NCBI GenBank assembly: GCA_050180235.1
Contig: JBFXEJ010000009.1
Span: forward strand, 35,861-99,860
Direction of reading: 5' to 3'
Length of the DNA stretch: 64,000 nucleotides
From: JAABRU01 sp050180235
GTDB lineage: Bacteria > Desulfobacterota > Desulfobacteria > Desulfobacterales > Desulfococcaceae
Part shown: positions 45,106-56,000 of the stretch, piece by piece
Layout of the letters: each line of letters starts with the position of its first letter
Numbering within the stretch: the first letter of the stretch is position 1
The notes under the pieces: model-generated
Told to the model about the DNA's origin: nothing
Database searches by the model: none
Seen by the model: the letters and a program-made list of their open reading frames with translations, nothing else
Made by a program: the position numbers and the translations under genes

Positions 45106-47283
45106 TTATTCGGAAAGAAGTTTTATTACACTTCGGTGCAGCCAGCCATCCCCTTTTCCGGTTTTCACCTTGAACCATTCTCCCGCGCTGCTGACAACCG
45201 GAAGCTGTCTGCCTTTTTCTTCCACATACAGGACTGCTGATTCCAGGCTCGGTGCTACCCGGACATTGGCCCGTGCTGTGGTTTCCGCCATTTTCTGTCC
45301 TTCTGCTGCGGGACGCAGGTCAGATGGGACTTTTGGAGGGGCTTTGGTTTCCAGCATTTTCTTCCCCTCTGCGGATGGGGCTTTTGTTTTTGCAGTGGAT
45401 TTCACGGTTTTCTGTTCCGCTTTCTGCGGAGCTTTCTCCGCAGATGTGCCCGGCTCTGTTTCCACAGGTCTAACATACTTTGTGGGAATCCATCCTGGAG
45501 AACCGTCCCCGGTTTCAATTTTCAGCCATCCGTTGGGAGCCCATCCCAGAAGCCGGTATTTTTCTCCGATCAGTCCCTGTCCTTTTATGGGCGCATCATA
45601 GGACGGAGAGGAATGGATGGTCACCACATCCCTGAAGATGGAAATCTCCCTCACCGGCTGTCTTCCGTCATTTCCGGCCTGGGAAGCATCCACTGTAACA
45701 ACCGTATTTTCTTTTGCAGGAACAGTTTTTACAGTCTCAGCCACCGGAGCTTCCGGTATTTTTTTCTCTTTTCCTGAATCATAGGGAAGCGGAAACTGCT
45801 GATCCGGGACTGGCACAGACTGCCCCAACTGTTCAGGCTGCTGTCTCAGAACCTGCTGTATGGAAGCTGTCAGAGATTTAATATCCATGCGCACCATGTC
45901 AGAGGAAAACTGGCCGATACCCAGGGAATTGTAAAACCGGCCTGCGGCATTTTCCATTTCTGCAAAGGCCAGATAATAGCGCATCCGGGCTGTCAGAGCC
46001 TCGGTTTCTTCCCTGATCTGTGCAAATTTATCAGCCTGACTGTCCGTTTTATCAGTCTCAGACGTATTCAGTTTTCTGTTCACTTCAGCCAAATCACGGG
46101 AGATACGGTATTCCTCCACAGCCAGCAGATACCGCTGCCGGGAAAGATGCAACTGGGACACAACAGCCATGCTCATGGTCATGCCCCGAATATATGCCGC
46201 ATTCTGTGCTGTCTGTCCTGTGCCTGTCTGCGGAACCGGTGCAAAAAGCTGACTCGCTGTCTTTAATCCCGCATCCTGCCACACACCGGCCTGCTCAAAA
46301 GGATTTTTTCTGTCATATCCGGCATCAAAAACGATTTCCGGACGCAGGTTCTGAATGGCTTTCCTGATTTCCTGCACACCGGTTCCTGCCCTGTCTCCGG
46401 AACTCCGCAGTTCAGACCGGTGAAAAAGGGCAAGAAGTTCCATATCTGTCATGGACTTGTCCGATGGCAGGTAATCTGGATTTTTCCATTCTATAGCAAT
46501 GAGCTGAAGGTGGGTTCCGGGATTAAGGCCCATCAGAACAGCCATTTCTGCTTTGCTCTCTGCCATTTTCTGTGACAAATCCCACAGAAACCGGACGGTT
46601 TCCACCAACTGCCGCTGCTTTTCCAGTTCCTCGCGGGATGTTTCGGCCTGAGCCGGTTTTTCCCTCTGATGCCGGAGAAAATCCCTGGCTTTTTCCAGCA
46701 GAGTTTCGGTTTCCCCGCGCAGGGTTTCTGCTATGACTGTCTGGTAATACACCTGACGCGCTTCTGCCATAATGTTCAAAATGACTTTCTGCCGTGTGGA
46801 TTCAGACAGGGAAAGCGGATCATTTCCCTGCCGGTCCGATGCAAAACTCAGCCCAAAGTCCAGAATATTCCATACAGAGGCAAGACTGTCAGCACGATCT
46901 CCGCCGGGATAGACAAGGGAGCGGATTTTCTGTTCGGAAAAAAGGGAGCCTGCACGGGTATCCTGACCATAACCTGCTGAAATGGACATACGATCCAGTG
47001 CTTCGGAATCTGATATGTTATAGGGTATTTCTGCCAGAGAGGTCTGCATCTGCGCCAGTCTGCGGTTATAGTTGTACAGAATGGCACGGGACATGGCCTC
47101 TTCCATGCTTAAAGGGCCTGCAAGAGGTTCCCGGTAATCGGCCACTGCCGAAGAGGTTCCGGCCAGCAGAGTCTTTTCTTTTTCCTTCCCCTTTGTAAAC
47201 GGCAGTCTGCTCAGACATCCGCACAGCATAAACGCCATCAGTATAATGGATATATTTTTTATAATGGATATATTTTTTCGCAA
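45106..47283 (-). CDS. TolC-like outer-membrane lipoprotein with two C-terminal SH3-type domains
   Basis: 725 residues starting at TTG 47283, which has a perfect AAGGAGG seven bases upstream. A lipobox-like end of the signal peptide (MAFMLCGC) suggests lipid anchoring. Residues about 60-470 have the long helical pattern of outer-membrane efflux (TolC) proteins, e.g. AMSRAILYNYNRRLAQMQ near the N-terminus and LLEKARDFLRHQ later. After a Pro/Lys-rich linker come two bacterial SH3 domains: VVTIHSSPSYDAPIKGQGLIG...GWIPTKYV (about 555-615) and RANVRVAPSLESAVLYVEEKG...DGWLHRSVI (about 670-722). SH3 domains usually bind peptidoglycan or peptides; their fusion to an efflux duct is unusual. A short DNA duplication gives NISIIKNISII at the N-terminus. 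Confidence 0.75.
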   Translation of the reverse strand: MRKNISIIKNISIILMAFMLCGCLSRLPFTKGKEKEKTLLAGTSSAVADYREPLAGPLSMEEAMSRAILYNYNRRLAQMQTSLAEIPYNISDSEALDRMSISAGYGQDTRAGSLFSEQKIRSLVYPGGDRADSLASVWNILDFGLSFASDRQGNDPLSLSESTRQKVILNIMAEARQVYYQTVIAETLRGETETLLEKARDFLRHQREKPAQAETSREELEKQRQLVETVRFLWDLSQKMAESKAEMAVLMGLNPGTHLQLIAIEWKNPDYLPSDKSMTDMELLALFHRSELRSSGDRAGTGVQEIRKAIQNLRPEIVFDAGYDRKNPFEQAGVWQDAGLKTASQLFAPVPQTGTGQTAQNAAYIRGMTMSMAVVSQLHLSRQRYLLAVEEYRISRDLAEVNRKLNTSETDKTDSQADKFAQIREETEALTARMRYYLAFAEMENAAGRFYNSLGIGQFSSDMVRMDIKSLTASIQQVLRQQPEQLGQSVPVPDQQFPLPYDSGKEKKIPEAPVAETVKTVPAKENTVVTVDASQAGNDGRQPVREISIFRDVVTIHSSPSYDAPIKGQGLIGEKYRLLGWAPNGWLKIETGDGSPGWIPTKYVRPVETEPGTSAEKAPQKAEQKTVKSTAKTKAPSAEGKKMLETKAPPKVPSDLRPAAEGQKMAETTARANVRVAPSLESAVLYVEEKGRQLPVVSSAGEWFKVKTGKGDGWLHRSVIKLLSE

Positions 47284-47673
47284 TGTTCCGCCTCCTTATA
47301 GATGTAAATGTTGAATGTGCAATCCTGAATATAAAATAAAAACAGCATATAAAATTGTCTGTTTTCATATTCCCCTGATGATTTTCACAGATCAGATCAT
47401 TTCTCTGAAAATCAGTTATGAACGGCTTTGTCAAGCTGAATTTGTCTTTTATGCAAAAATTCGGCTGTCAGGCTTTTTGTTTTTCTGCAAAATTCTCTTT
47501 GAAATCAGTCAGGCTTATGATAAACAGTATACCTGATTGTCAAAACTCCGCAACCCCGGCATCCCAATCAGCCAGACATAATGTTATAACCCGGCATTAC
47601 AGACAAACAGCGGTTTATGCTCCAAAAGCGGTGACAGTTCATATGAATCCTTAAATAATAAAGGAAACGGGAA
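47284..47673. other. Intergenic region, nothing recognised
   Basis: Divergent promoter region between the TolC-like gene and the TonB receptor. I looked for a cobalamin riboswitch and a Fur-box-like palindrome before the receptor and saw neither. Confidence 0.5.
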
Positions 47674-49884
47674 ATGAAATCAACATTTGTTTCAGAAATT
47701 CTTTTTGCAGTGGTTCTGCTGACAGTTTTTCCGGCTTTTCCCAGTGAAATTCCCGATGAACTGGAAGAAAAAATTGCCGGGGAGATGGAATGGCTTCGGG
47801 AAGAGGGCTATGATATGAAAGTGGTCACGGCCTCCAGAAAATCCCAGAAAATTTCCGAGGCTCCGGCCAGCATCATCTCCGTAACCCGTGAGCAGATTGA
47901 GGCATTCGGATGGCGGGATCTCAAAGATGTGTTCCGGGCCATACCGGGCGTGGATGTGTCTTACCAGGTTCAGGGTGAAATGAAAACCTGCGTGATTATG
48001 CGGGGAGTCACCGGAAATCAGAAAATTCTCATTCTGCAGGACGGACACAAATACAGCCCTGCCACCGGCGAAGTTTTTTTATACGGAAACAATATTCCCC
48101 TGAACATATACAAACGCATTGAAATCATTTACGGCCCGGCCTCCGGTCTCTACGGTGCGGATGCTTATGCCGGAGTCATAAATCTGATTAGCAAAGACGG
48201 TCAGGATTATGACGGAGCGGAAGTCAATGCCGGTTATCTTTCTTCAGGAGTCTGGCTCGGAGATTTGAGTTTTGGCAAAAAGGTGAATGAGGATACGGAT
48301 TTTCTCATATCTGCCAGACTTGTAAACGGAGAGGATCAGAAACTCCATAAGGATTATGAGGAATATGCGGCTGTGGATCGTTACAGCGGAGAGCTGGGCA
48401 CTTATGACAATGATTATCCCATTGAAAACTGGAATTTTTTTGTCAAACTCCGGTACAAAAAATTTCTTCTGGGTTTTGACTGGCAGCACGAATACGAGTC
48501 AGCAGCGGCTGTATCCCGTCCGGATCGCTACGCATATGTGGATGATTTCATCTGGGGACAGGATATGCGGCATTTTTATATTGACCATGACACCTGGTCA
48601 AATGATAAGATAAGTGTCAAAACCACCCTTGAAATGGGTGATTATGAAGTGAACAATTCCTCCAATTTTTTTGTCATCACCGGCACGGATGAAAACGGCA
48701 ATCCGGTTTCCGCCTCACCGGCCTACAAATACGCATATTCCTCCTATATCCGGGGAAATGTGCAGATGGACTGGAGTATCACAGAAAAATTTTCCGCCAT
48801 ACTGGGACTGTCCTATGAAAAGGTCAAATCATTTCCCAAAACCAGAAATCTGGGACAGCCTTTTGATGATGACGGTGATCTGACAGTGGATATGACGCAG
48901 TTCAGTGATCCCAATGGTTATACCTTCGGGATTGTGGGATTTTCAGAACCGTATTTCAGGGAGCGGAATTTTTACAATATGGGGGCCTTTGTACAGGCGG
49001 AATACAGATTTTCAGATATGTTCAAGCTCGACGCGGGAATCCGCTATGACTACAATGAAATTTACAAAGAGACATTTAACCCCCGGATCGGGCTGATTGC
49101 CAATCCGCTTGCCAACCTGACTTTGAAACTGCTTTACGGAACAGCCTATATACAGCCTGCCAATTATTACCGTTATGAAAATTTTGCCAATCCCTTTCTC
49201 ATGCACATTCCCAATGAGGATCTGGAGCCTGAGGAACTGAAGAATTATGCACTGGATATGACCTATGCGTTCGGAACCCGTTTTCTTGTCCGGGCTGCGC
49301 TGTTTTACAATGAAATGGACAATATCATAAGGGCGGTGGAGGCTCCGGGACAGTCCGGCGGATATGCCTATTACAATCCCCTGCGGACGAGTCAGGGATA
49401 TGTGGAATACAACGGCAATCAGGGCGAAATCACAAGCAAAGGCGGAGAAATCACCCTGACCCACAAACTGGATCAGCTTCAGAACAGTCTGTCCTATTCC
49501 TATGTGACAGGAGATGACAACGGTTATGACATATCCGGCATATCCGAGCATAAAGTGACCCTGAATTCCTCCTATACAGCAGAAAAATGGATTGCAGGCC
49601 TGACTTTGCGCTATTACGGAGATGTAAACACTTCCCATAAAAATTACAGATACGGCGATGCGGCAAATGGCGGGGATGAGTCTTATTCCTTTGACGGAGC
49701 GCTCATCGCGTATCTGAATCTTGTGTACAAATTCACTGATGATTTTTCAGCCACAATTACGGTTGACAATCTTTTTGACACAGAACATTATGCTGCCGTG
49801 CCTTTTGACGGATCGCCTGTTGTGGTTCCCCGCACCCCGCAGCCGCTGCGGCAGATTTATCTGGGACTGACGTACAAATATTAG
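47674..49884 (+). CDS. TonB-dependent outer-membrane receptor
   Basis: 736 residues; AAAGGAAACGGG before the ATG. A signal peptide (ILFAVVLLTVFPAFPS), then the plug domain (SRKSQKISEAPASIISVTREQIEAFGWRDLKDVFRAIPGVDVSYQ; IEIIYGPASGLYGADAYAGVINLIS) and a 22-strand-type barrel ending TVDNLFDTEHYAAVPFDG...PQPLRQIYLGLTYKY with a terminal aromatic residue, as outer-membrane barrels need. A TonB box is not obvious. Substrate (siderophore, cobalamin or sugar) cannot be assigned; no transporter genes are adjacent. Confidence 0.92.
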   Translation: MKSTFVSEILFAVVLLTVFPAFPSEIPDELEEKIAGEMEWLREEGYDMKVVTASRKSQKISEAPASIISVTREQIEAFGWRDLKDVFRAIPGVDVSYQVQGEMKTCVIMRGVTGNQKILILQDGHKYSPATGEVFLYGNNIPLNIYKRIEIIYGPASGLYGADAYAGVINLISKDGQDYDGAEVNAGYLSSGVWLGDLSFGKKVNEDTDFLISARLVNGEDQKLHKDYEEYAAVDRYSGELGTYDNDYPIENWNFFVKLRYKKFLLGFDWQHEYESAAAVSRPDRYAYVDDFIWGQDMRHFYIDHDTWSNDKISVKTTLEMGDYEVNNSSNFFVITGTDENGNPVSASPAYKYAYSSYIRGNVQMDWSITEKFSAILGLSYEKVKSFPKTRNLGQPFDDDGDLTVDMTQFSDPNGYTFGIVGFSEPYFRERNFYNMGAFVQAEYRFSDMFKLDAGIRYDYNEIYKETFNPRIGLIANPLANLTLKLLYGTAYIQPANYYRYENFANPFLMHIPNEDLEPEELKNYALDMTYAFGTRFLVRAALFYNEMDNIIRAVEAPGQSGGYAYYNPLRTSQGYVEYNGNQGEITSKGGEITLTHKLDQLQNSLSYSYVTGDDNGYDISGISEHKVTLNSSYTAEKWIAGLTLRYYGDVNTSHKNYRYGDAANGGDESYSFDGALIAYLNLVYKFTDDFSATITVDNLFDTEHYAAVPFDGSPVVVPRTPQPLRQIYLGLTYKY

Positions 49885-50173
49885 TACACAGCCAATCCGG
49901 GCGGCCCGTAAAATTGCACAGGCGAGGATTATTGCTTTGTCCGATAACATCACTTCAGGAATTTTTGCACAATGACTACTCTGAATGTGCTGTTGAAGAT
50001 GCTGCGGATCATTTTCAGGTAAGCACAGAAAATGCAAACTCACTGCTGGTCAATAACGGTATGATACCATATTTTTACATGGATACAAGACTGCCTTGCC
50101 AATTTTTATGACCTGTTGGTTTTTATTTTATTGAATTTAACTTTTAATTTGCATTAAAGGAAGATATATCATC

Positions 50174-52453
50174 ATGAATCAGGAACACATTGTAAAGATT
50201 GCTGCGGAACTGAATCTGAACCCGGCGCAGACCGGGGCTGTTGCGCAACTGCTGGAAGAAGACGCTACCATTCCCTTTATTGCCCGTTACCGCAAAGAAG
50301 CAACAGGCAGTCTGGATGAAGTGGTTGTTACAGACATCCGGGATCGGCTGCGCCAATTAGCGGAACTTGACACCCGGCGCGAGGCTGTTCTCAAATCATT
50401 GGAACAGCACGGTCATCTTACGGATGAACTCAAGGCAGCAGTAAATGCGGCAGAAAATATGGCAGTGCTGGAAGATATTTATCTGCCATACAAACCCAAA
50501 CGCCGCACCAAAGCCACGATTGCAAGGGAAAAGGGACTGGAACCTCTGGCACTTTCCCTGCTGGAACAGAAGGGAATTGATCCGTTTTCCGCAGCCGCTG
50601 CTTTTGTCAATGCAGAAAAGGAAGTTGCATCTGCTGATGATGCTCTGGAAGGTGCGCGGCATATCATTGCGGAAATTATCAATGAGGACGCGAACGCGCG
50701 TGCGCGGCTGCGGGATGTTTTTGCATCACGCGGTTTTTTCCAATGCACAGTTGCAGCAGACAAAGAGGCGGAAGGAGCCAAATTCAAAGACTATTTCAAC
50801 TGGTCAGAACCGGTTTCCACAGCGCCGTCCCACCGCATTCTTGCCATGCGCCGGGGGGAAAAAGAGGATATTCTCAATCTTACCATTGCACCGCCCGAAG
50901 AAGAGGCTGTTGGCATTTTACGTTCCCTTTTTCTCAAAGGAAACGGAGCAGATTCTGCGCATGTGGATTTGGCCATTCAGGACTGCTACAAACGGCTGCT
51001 TTCACGCTCTATGGAAACGGAAATCCGGCTATCCACCAAAGAACGGGCAGATGCAGAGGCCATAAGGGTTTTTGCGGAAAATCTCCGGGAACTGCTGCTG
51101 GCTCCGCCTTTGGGAGCAAAACGGGTTCTGGGTGTTGATCCCGGATTCCGCACCGGATGCAAAATTGTCTGTCTGGATGCACAGGGAAAACTTCTGCACC
51201 ATGACACCATTTATCTGCATCAGCCTGAAAAAGCCGGGGATACCATCAAAAAACTCTGTCAGGCATTTGAAATTGAAGCTGTTGCCATCGGCAATGGAAC
51301 CGCGAGCAGGGAAAGTGAAAACTTTATGAAAGAGATTGGTCTTCCGCCTGCCATACAGATTGTCATGGTCAATGAAAGCGGCGCGTCGATTTATTCTGCC
51401 TCGGAAGTGGCGCGTGAGGAATTCCCGGATTTGGATCTGACCGTGCGCGGTTCGGTTTCCATTGCACGCCGACTCATGGATCCCCTGTCGGAACTGGTGA
51501 AAATTGATCCCAAATCCATTGGTGTGGGACAGTATCAGCATGATGTGGATCAGACTGCACTCAAACAGTCTCTTGATGATGTGGTTATCAGTTGCGTCAA
51601 CCGCGTGGGCGTGGATGTGAACCGTGCCAGTGTGCAACTGCTCACGTATGTTTCCGGACTTGGGCCCCAGCTTGCAAAGAATATTGTCAGTTACCGTGAT
51701 GAAAACGGGCCTTTCAGAAACCGGAAAGAAATCAAAAATGTCAAACGCTTAGGCCCGAAAGCATTTGAACAGTGTGCGGGCTTTCTGCGCATCAGTGACG
51801 GTGAAAATCCTCTGGACGCGAGTGCAGTGCATCCGGAAAGTTATCCCATTGTGCAACAGATGGCAAAGGATTTGGACTGCACAGTTTCCGATTTGATGAA
51901 ACTGGAAGAACTGCGCAGACAGATTGACATAAAAAAATATGTCAATGACAAAGTGGGACTGCCCACATTGCAGGATATTCTGGATGAACTTGCCAAACCG
52001 GGACGTGATCCCAGACAGCAGTTTGAAACCTTTGCCTTTGCCAGCGGCGTGGAAAAAATGGAAGATCTGCGAACCGGCATGAAACTGCCGGGCATTGTCA
52101 CCAATGTAACCGCGTTTGGCGCGTTTGTGGACATCGGCGTGCATCAGGACGGGCTGGTGCATATCAGTGAACTGGCTGACCGCTTTGTCAAAGACCCTGC
52201 GGAAGTGGTGAAAGTGCGGCAGAAAGTCATGGTGACAGTCATGGATGTGGATATGGATCGCAAACGCATTTCCCTTTCCATGAAAAGCGTTCCGGGACAG
52301 ACTGGTTCTGCTCATCCGCGTGCAGAAGGGGAAAAACCGAAAAAATCCGCTCCGATCACAGGAAAAAAAGACAAGGCTCCGCAGAAAAAAGCAGAAAGAA
52401 ATCAGCCTTTCAACAATCCTTTTGCTGATATTCTGGGGAAAATGAAGAAATGA
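50174..52453 (+). CDS. Tex-family RNA-binding transcription accessory protein
   Basis: 759 residues; AAAGGAAGATATATC site. N-terminal Tex domain (PFIARYRKEATGSLDE, LEDIYLPYKPKRRTKATIAREKGLEPLA), YqgF/RNase H-like domain (RVLGVDPGFRTGCKIV), helix-hairpin-helix region (VGVDVNRASVQLLTYVSGLG...GPFRNRKEI), and a C-terminal S1 domain (GMKLPGIVTNVTAFGAFVDIGVHQDGLVHIS) with a lysine-rich tail. Tex binds nucleic acid and influences transcription. Its last codon overlaps the dtd start (ATGA). Confidence 0.95.
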   Translation: MNQEHIVKIAAELNLNPAQTGAVAQLLEEDATIPFIARYRKEATGSLDEVVVTDIRDRLRQLAELDTRREAVLKSLEQHGHLTDELKAAVNAAENMAVLEDIYLPYKPKRRTKATIAREKGLEPLALSLLEQKGIDPFSAAAAFVNAEKEVASADDALEGARHIIAEIINEDANARARLRDVFASRGFFQCTVAADKEAEGAKFKDYFNWSEPVSTAPSHRILAMRRGEKEDILNLTIAPPEEEAVGILRSLFLKGNGADSAHVDLAIQDCYKRLLSRSMETEIRLSTKERADAEAIRVFAENLRELLLAPPLGAKRVLGVDPGFRTGCKIVCLDAQGKLLHHDTIYLHQPEKAGDTIKKLCQAFEIEAVAIGNGTASRESENFMKEIGLPPAIQIVMVNESGASIYSASEVAREEFPDLDLTVRGSVSIARRLMDPLSELVKIDPKSIGVGQYQHDVDQTALKQSLDDVVISCVNRVGVDVNRASVQLLTYVSGLGPQLAKNIVSYRDENGPFRNRKEIKNVKRLGPKAFEQCAGFLRISDGENPLDASAVHPESYPIVQQMAKDLDCTVSDLMKLEELRRQIDIKKYVNDKVGLPTLQDILDELAKPGRDPRQQFETFAFASGVEKMEDLRTGMKLPGIVTNVTAFGAFVDIGVHQDGLVHISELADRFVKDPAEVVKVRQKVMVTVMDVDMDRKRISLSMKSVPGQTGSAHPRAEGEKPKKSAPITGKKDKAPQKKAERNQPFNNPFADILGKMKK

Positions 52454-52890
52454 AAGCCGTTGTGCAGAGAGTCAAAGAAAATTCCGTAACAGTGGAGGGA
52501 AAACGCATCAGCAGCATTGGCAAAGGTTTGCTGGTGCTGCTTGGCGTTGCAGAGGGAGACGGGGAAAAGGAAGCACTGTATCTGGCGGACAAAATTGCCA
52601 ATTTGAGAATTTTTGAGGATGAAAACGGCAAAATGAACCGCTCCCTTTTGGACATTCACGGAGAAATGCTGGTGGTTTCCCAGTTCACATTGCTGGGAGA
52701 CTGCCGCAAAGGACGGCGTCCCTCTTTTATTCAGGCAGCCGGGCCGGAAAAAGCCAATGAATTGTATCAATATTTCGTTGCCAAAATCAGAGAGATGGGT
52801 GTTTCCGTGCAGACCGGCCAGTTCCGTGCCATGATGGATGTGGCTCTGATCAATGACGGGCCGGTCACGCTGATTGTGGAAAGTCCCTGA
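52450..52890 (+). CDS. dtd: D-aminoacyl-tRNA deacylase
   Basis: 146 residues, standard length. MKAVVQRVKENSVTVEG start, KIANLRIFEDENGKMN, catalytic-loop motif VSQFTLLGDCRKGRRPSF and the GPVT motif near the C-terminus. It removes D-amino acids (and Gly from tRNA-Ala) from mischarged tRNA. Four-base overlap with the tex stop shows coupling. Confidence 0.96.
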   Translation: MKAVVQRVKENSVTVEGKRISSIGKGLLVLLGVAEGDGEKEALYLADKIANLRIFEDENGKMNRSLLDIHGEMLVVSQFTLLGDCRKGRRPSFIQAAGPEKANELYQYFVAKIREMGVSVQTGQFRAMMDVALINDGPVTLIVESP

Positions 52891-52936
52891 AATATTTGTC
52901 AATGGATCAAACTGCCTTCTTTCTCTTGTCAGAACA

Positions 52937-53096
52937 ACGTAGCACAAACTGGAAGCTTGTGCTACGCTGGAAAGTATCAAAAGCTTCCAGCTTTTTCCAT
53001 AGCAGCACAATCTGGAAGATTGTGCTACTCTGGAAAGTATCAAAAGCTTCCAGCTTTTTCCATAAACAGCGTCACAAGCTGGAAGCTTGTGCTATA
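52937..53096. repeat. 63-bp tandem hairpin repeats at the helicase 3' end
   Basis: Two units (52939-53001, 53002-53064) and a partial third, each with a GTAGCACAAACTGGAAGCTT...GTGCTAC hairpin and AAAGTATCAAAAGCTTCCAG. The latter is the reverse complement of the core in the family A-ended elements at 30032 and 32996. The partial third copy supplies the helicase stop codon. Confidence 0.8.
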
Positions 53097-56000
53097 TTAT
53101 TTCCATCCAGCAGATGAGTTCCGCTTTTGCGCCAATGGGAGACTGAACATCCCTCAGCCATGTGTTTTTGATATGTTTTTCAATGCTTTTTCTTGCGTCC
53201 GCGAGCAGATTTACGCCCTGTTTCACCCTGCGTTCTGTATCAGGCAGACAGCGCACCGCAGCCCAGGTCTGGCCGGCATCCTCTGTGATTTTTCCGCTCT
53301 GTTCATCCCAAAAATACCATTTCACTTCCCGGTTTCTGTCATGTTTTTTCGGATCATAGACTGTATTTTTGAGTTCACTCAGGTCGTTGGCAGCAGAACC
53401 CAGTACCGGGGGCATACGGTAACAGGCAAAGATCCCGGCACTGAGACAGGCCGCGATCCGCTCAATTTCCTCGCCCTTGCGGTTGAGAACCGGCCCGAAT
53501 CCCGCGCTGATCTGTTTTCCGGAAAAAAGCCGTTTGGGAAGTCCGGACAGAGAATCCCAAAGCTGAGGCATATCTGCGGCAAGCCGGTCTTTTTCCAGAC
53601 GCATAAGTTCTTCCGCAGATTCTTTTTTCTCATAGCGTTCATTGAACAGTTTCATGGACATTTCCGAATCCTCAGGCGTGAGCAGAGCGCCTTCAATGCC
53701 CAGGGTTTTGTTGATGCGCAAAATTTTTCCGTCCAGCCGCTGTTTCAGGTGCAGCAGATCTTCCAGTTCATCAGGAGGCAGAAAATTCCAGAAAAACACC
53801 TTTTCCCGCAAAAACGCGGGACGGTTTATCTGTTTTTCAATTTCCGGATTCAGACGCCGATCCACACGTCCCACACGCTGCATCAGGCGCACCGGATTCC
53901 AGTGCAGATCATAATTGATCAGCAGACACGCGTCCTGCAGGTTCAGTCCTTCAGAAAGAACATCAGTGGAAATGAGAATGTCAACGGGCTGTTTCAGGCA
54001 TTGGGAAAGTTGATCAGAATTGTCCATGCAGTTGTAATACGGGGAAAAACGCCGGATAATCATTTCCCGGTTTTTCACATTTCTGCCGCTGTCCACCTGT
54101 TCCACATTTTCAAGACCTGCGGATTTCAACTGCCGTGACAGATAGCGCGCAGTTTCCCTGAATTCAGTGAAAATCAGAACCTTCTGGCCTTTGATCAGAG
54201 GATTGCGCGTAAGTTCCTGTATGAGTTTCAGCAGTTTGTCATCTTTCTGCGGATCCTCGGTTTTGCCTTCCTGATCTTTGACATAAAAACGCTGGAAAAT
54301 CTTGTTGAGAAACACGGTAAGCCGATTCATGTCTTGAAGAACATCATTGAGCAATCGATCCCCATCATGCTGTTTTATATCAAAATTTTCTGCAAAATCA
54401 GGCAGATCATCCTCTTCCTCGTTTTCTGTTCCGCTTTCCTCTTTTTCAAGACGTTCCAGAATATGATCCTGCACCAGTTTCCACCATTCGCGATTGCTGC
54501 TTTCCCAGTTTTCAAAGCGTTCCGGGGAATAATATTTCAGAAAATCCGCCATCTTGGACAGCAGATTTTCAATGCTGGCCTCAAATGCCTTGAAAGAACT
54601 TTCCAGCCGTTTGAGCAGAAGGGTGCGAATCAGTCCCACCAGCAGTTTCTGATAACCCGCAGTGCGCTGATCCGGATCATTGTGATACAGAGAGGTATTG
54701 TAAATTGCCAAAGAAAGAAAGGGATTATGGCGGTCAAATGCCTCCCGGATTTCCCCGTAAAGACTGGCATAAACCTCTTTCAGGGAATAACTGATGACAC
54801 CGGGCTTCTGACGCTGGGGAAACATGGGCGAATCCGGGGAGTTGATGGACTCGGACTGTTTTACATATTTCCGGCTGCGCTGGATCATCACATGACGGAG
54901 CAGATCATCAGTGCGAAGAAAATCCTCATCTTCTGCCGCGTCTGAAATATCTCTGTCCGGATGGTTCTTTTCCATGCGTTTTTCCGCATCCAGAAAATGT
55001 TTGCGCAGATTGCGGATGCGGATGCCTGCAAAATGATCCGGCTGATTCTGGGCAAAATAATTGAGCAGATGATACAGATCATCCAGAGAATTGTTGATGG
55101 GCGTGGCTGTAAGCATATAGATTTTTTTGCCCAAAGCAATGTCCATCAGCATTTTTCCCCGCCGGGAATTGGGATTGCGGAAATGATGGGCCTCATCAAT
55201 GATAATCACATCCGTCCGGGTGCGGTAGGAGTTGAGCCATTTCTCACTGATCAGTCCTTCCCTGCTGAAACTTGTATGTCTTTCTATTCTCAACTGATTA
55301 CTTTCAATTTCCACAGAATAGCGGGATTCCAGATACCGGTCTATGTTTGTCCGCCACACGCTTTCTTCCGCAGATTTGGGAACAGTCAGCAGCACCCGTT
55401 TGTCTTCATGCAGGCACCGCTCCAGCAGCATCAGTCCGATAAAGGTTTTGCCCAGTCCCACGCCATCGCATATCAGTGCGCCATTGCATTTTTCCGCAAT
55501 CTGCAATGCCTGATGATACCCGTCTTTCTGATACTGTGACAGCAGCGGATAGATGACAGATTCATTGCGTTCCCAGTCATCCTGTGTTTTTTCCCGGCCT
55601 TCAAAATACGCGGACAGGGCTTTGGCATACACGGTAAAGGGTTCATATTCCTTCAGATGGGGTTCAATGGCTTTGAGCAGTTCCGCAGAAACATCCTCAC
55701 TTTCTTTCCATAAGGCATCATACCAGTTGCGAAGTGCATCAATATGCACCTGATCTGTTGTGAAAAGATTGAGTTCCAGATTTTCCGTAAGACCGGGACG
55801 GGTGAAATTGGAACTGCCTGCAATGGCAAAATCCACCGGGCTTTCAGCTTTGGCTTCCATAAGGCAGGCTTTGGCATGGAACCGGGATTTGCTGTAAATC
55901 CGCAGCCGGATTTGTCTGTTCATAATTGCCTGACGCACAGCCGCGAGTCCCGTAAGCGCATCATCCCGGATTTTTTCATTTTCAATGCTCTGATCCGAGA

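Noticed and set aside
47284..47673. Possible cobalamin riboswitch or Fur box before the TonB receptor
   Set aside because: No B12-box or inverted GATAAT-type repeat could be seen.
49914..50111. 65-residue ORF with a faint likeness to an ImmA/IrrE C-terminus (VEDAADHFQVST)
   Set aside because: No ribosome site, no catalytic HExxH motif, and too short; at most a decayed remnant.
52957..54138. 393-residue plus-strand ORF at the helicase 3' end
   Set aside because: It begins in the hairpin repeats and runs antisense through conserved helicase sequence.
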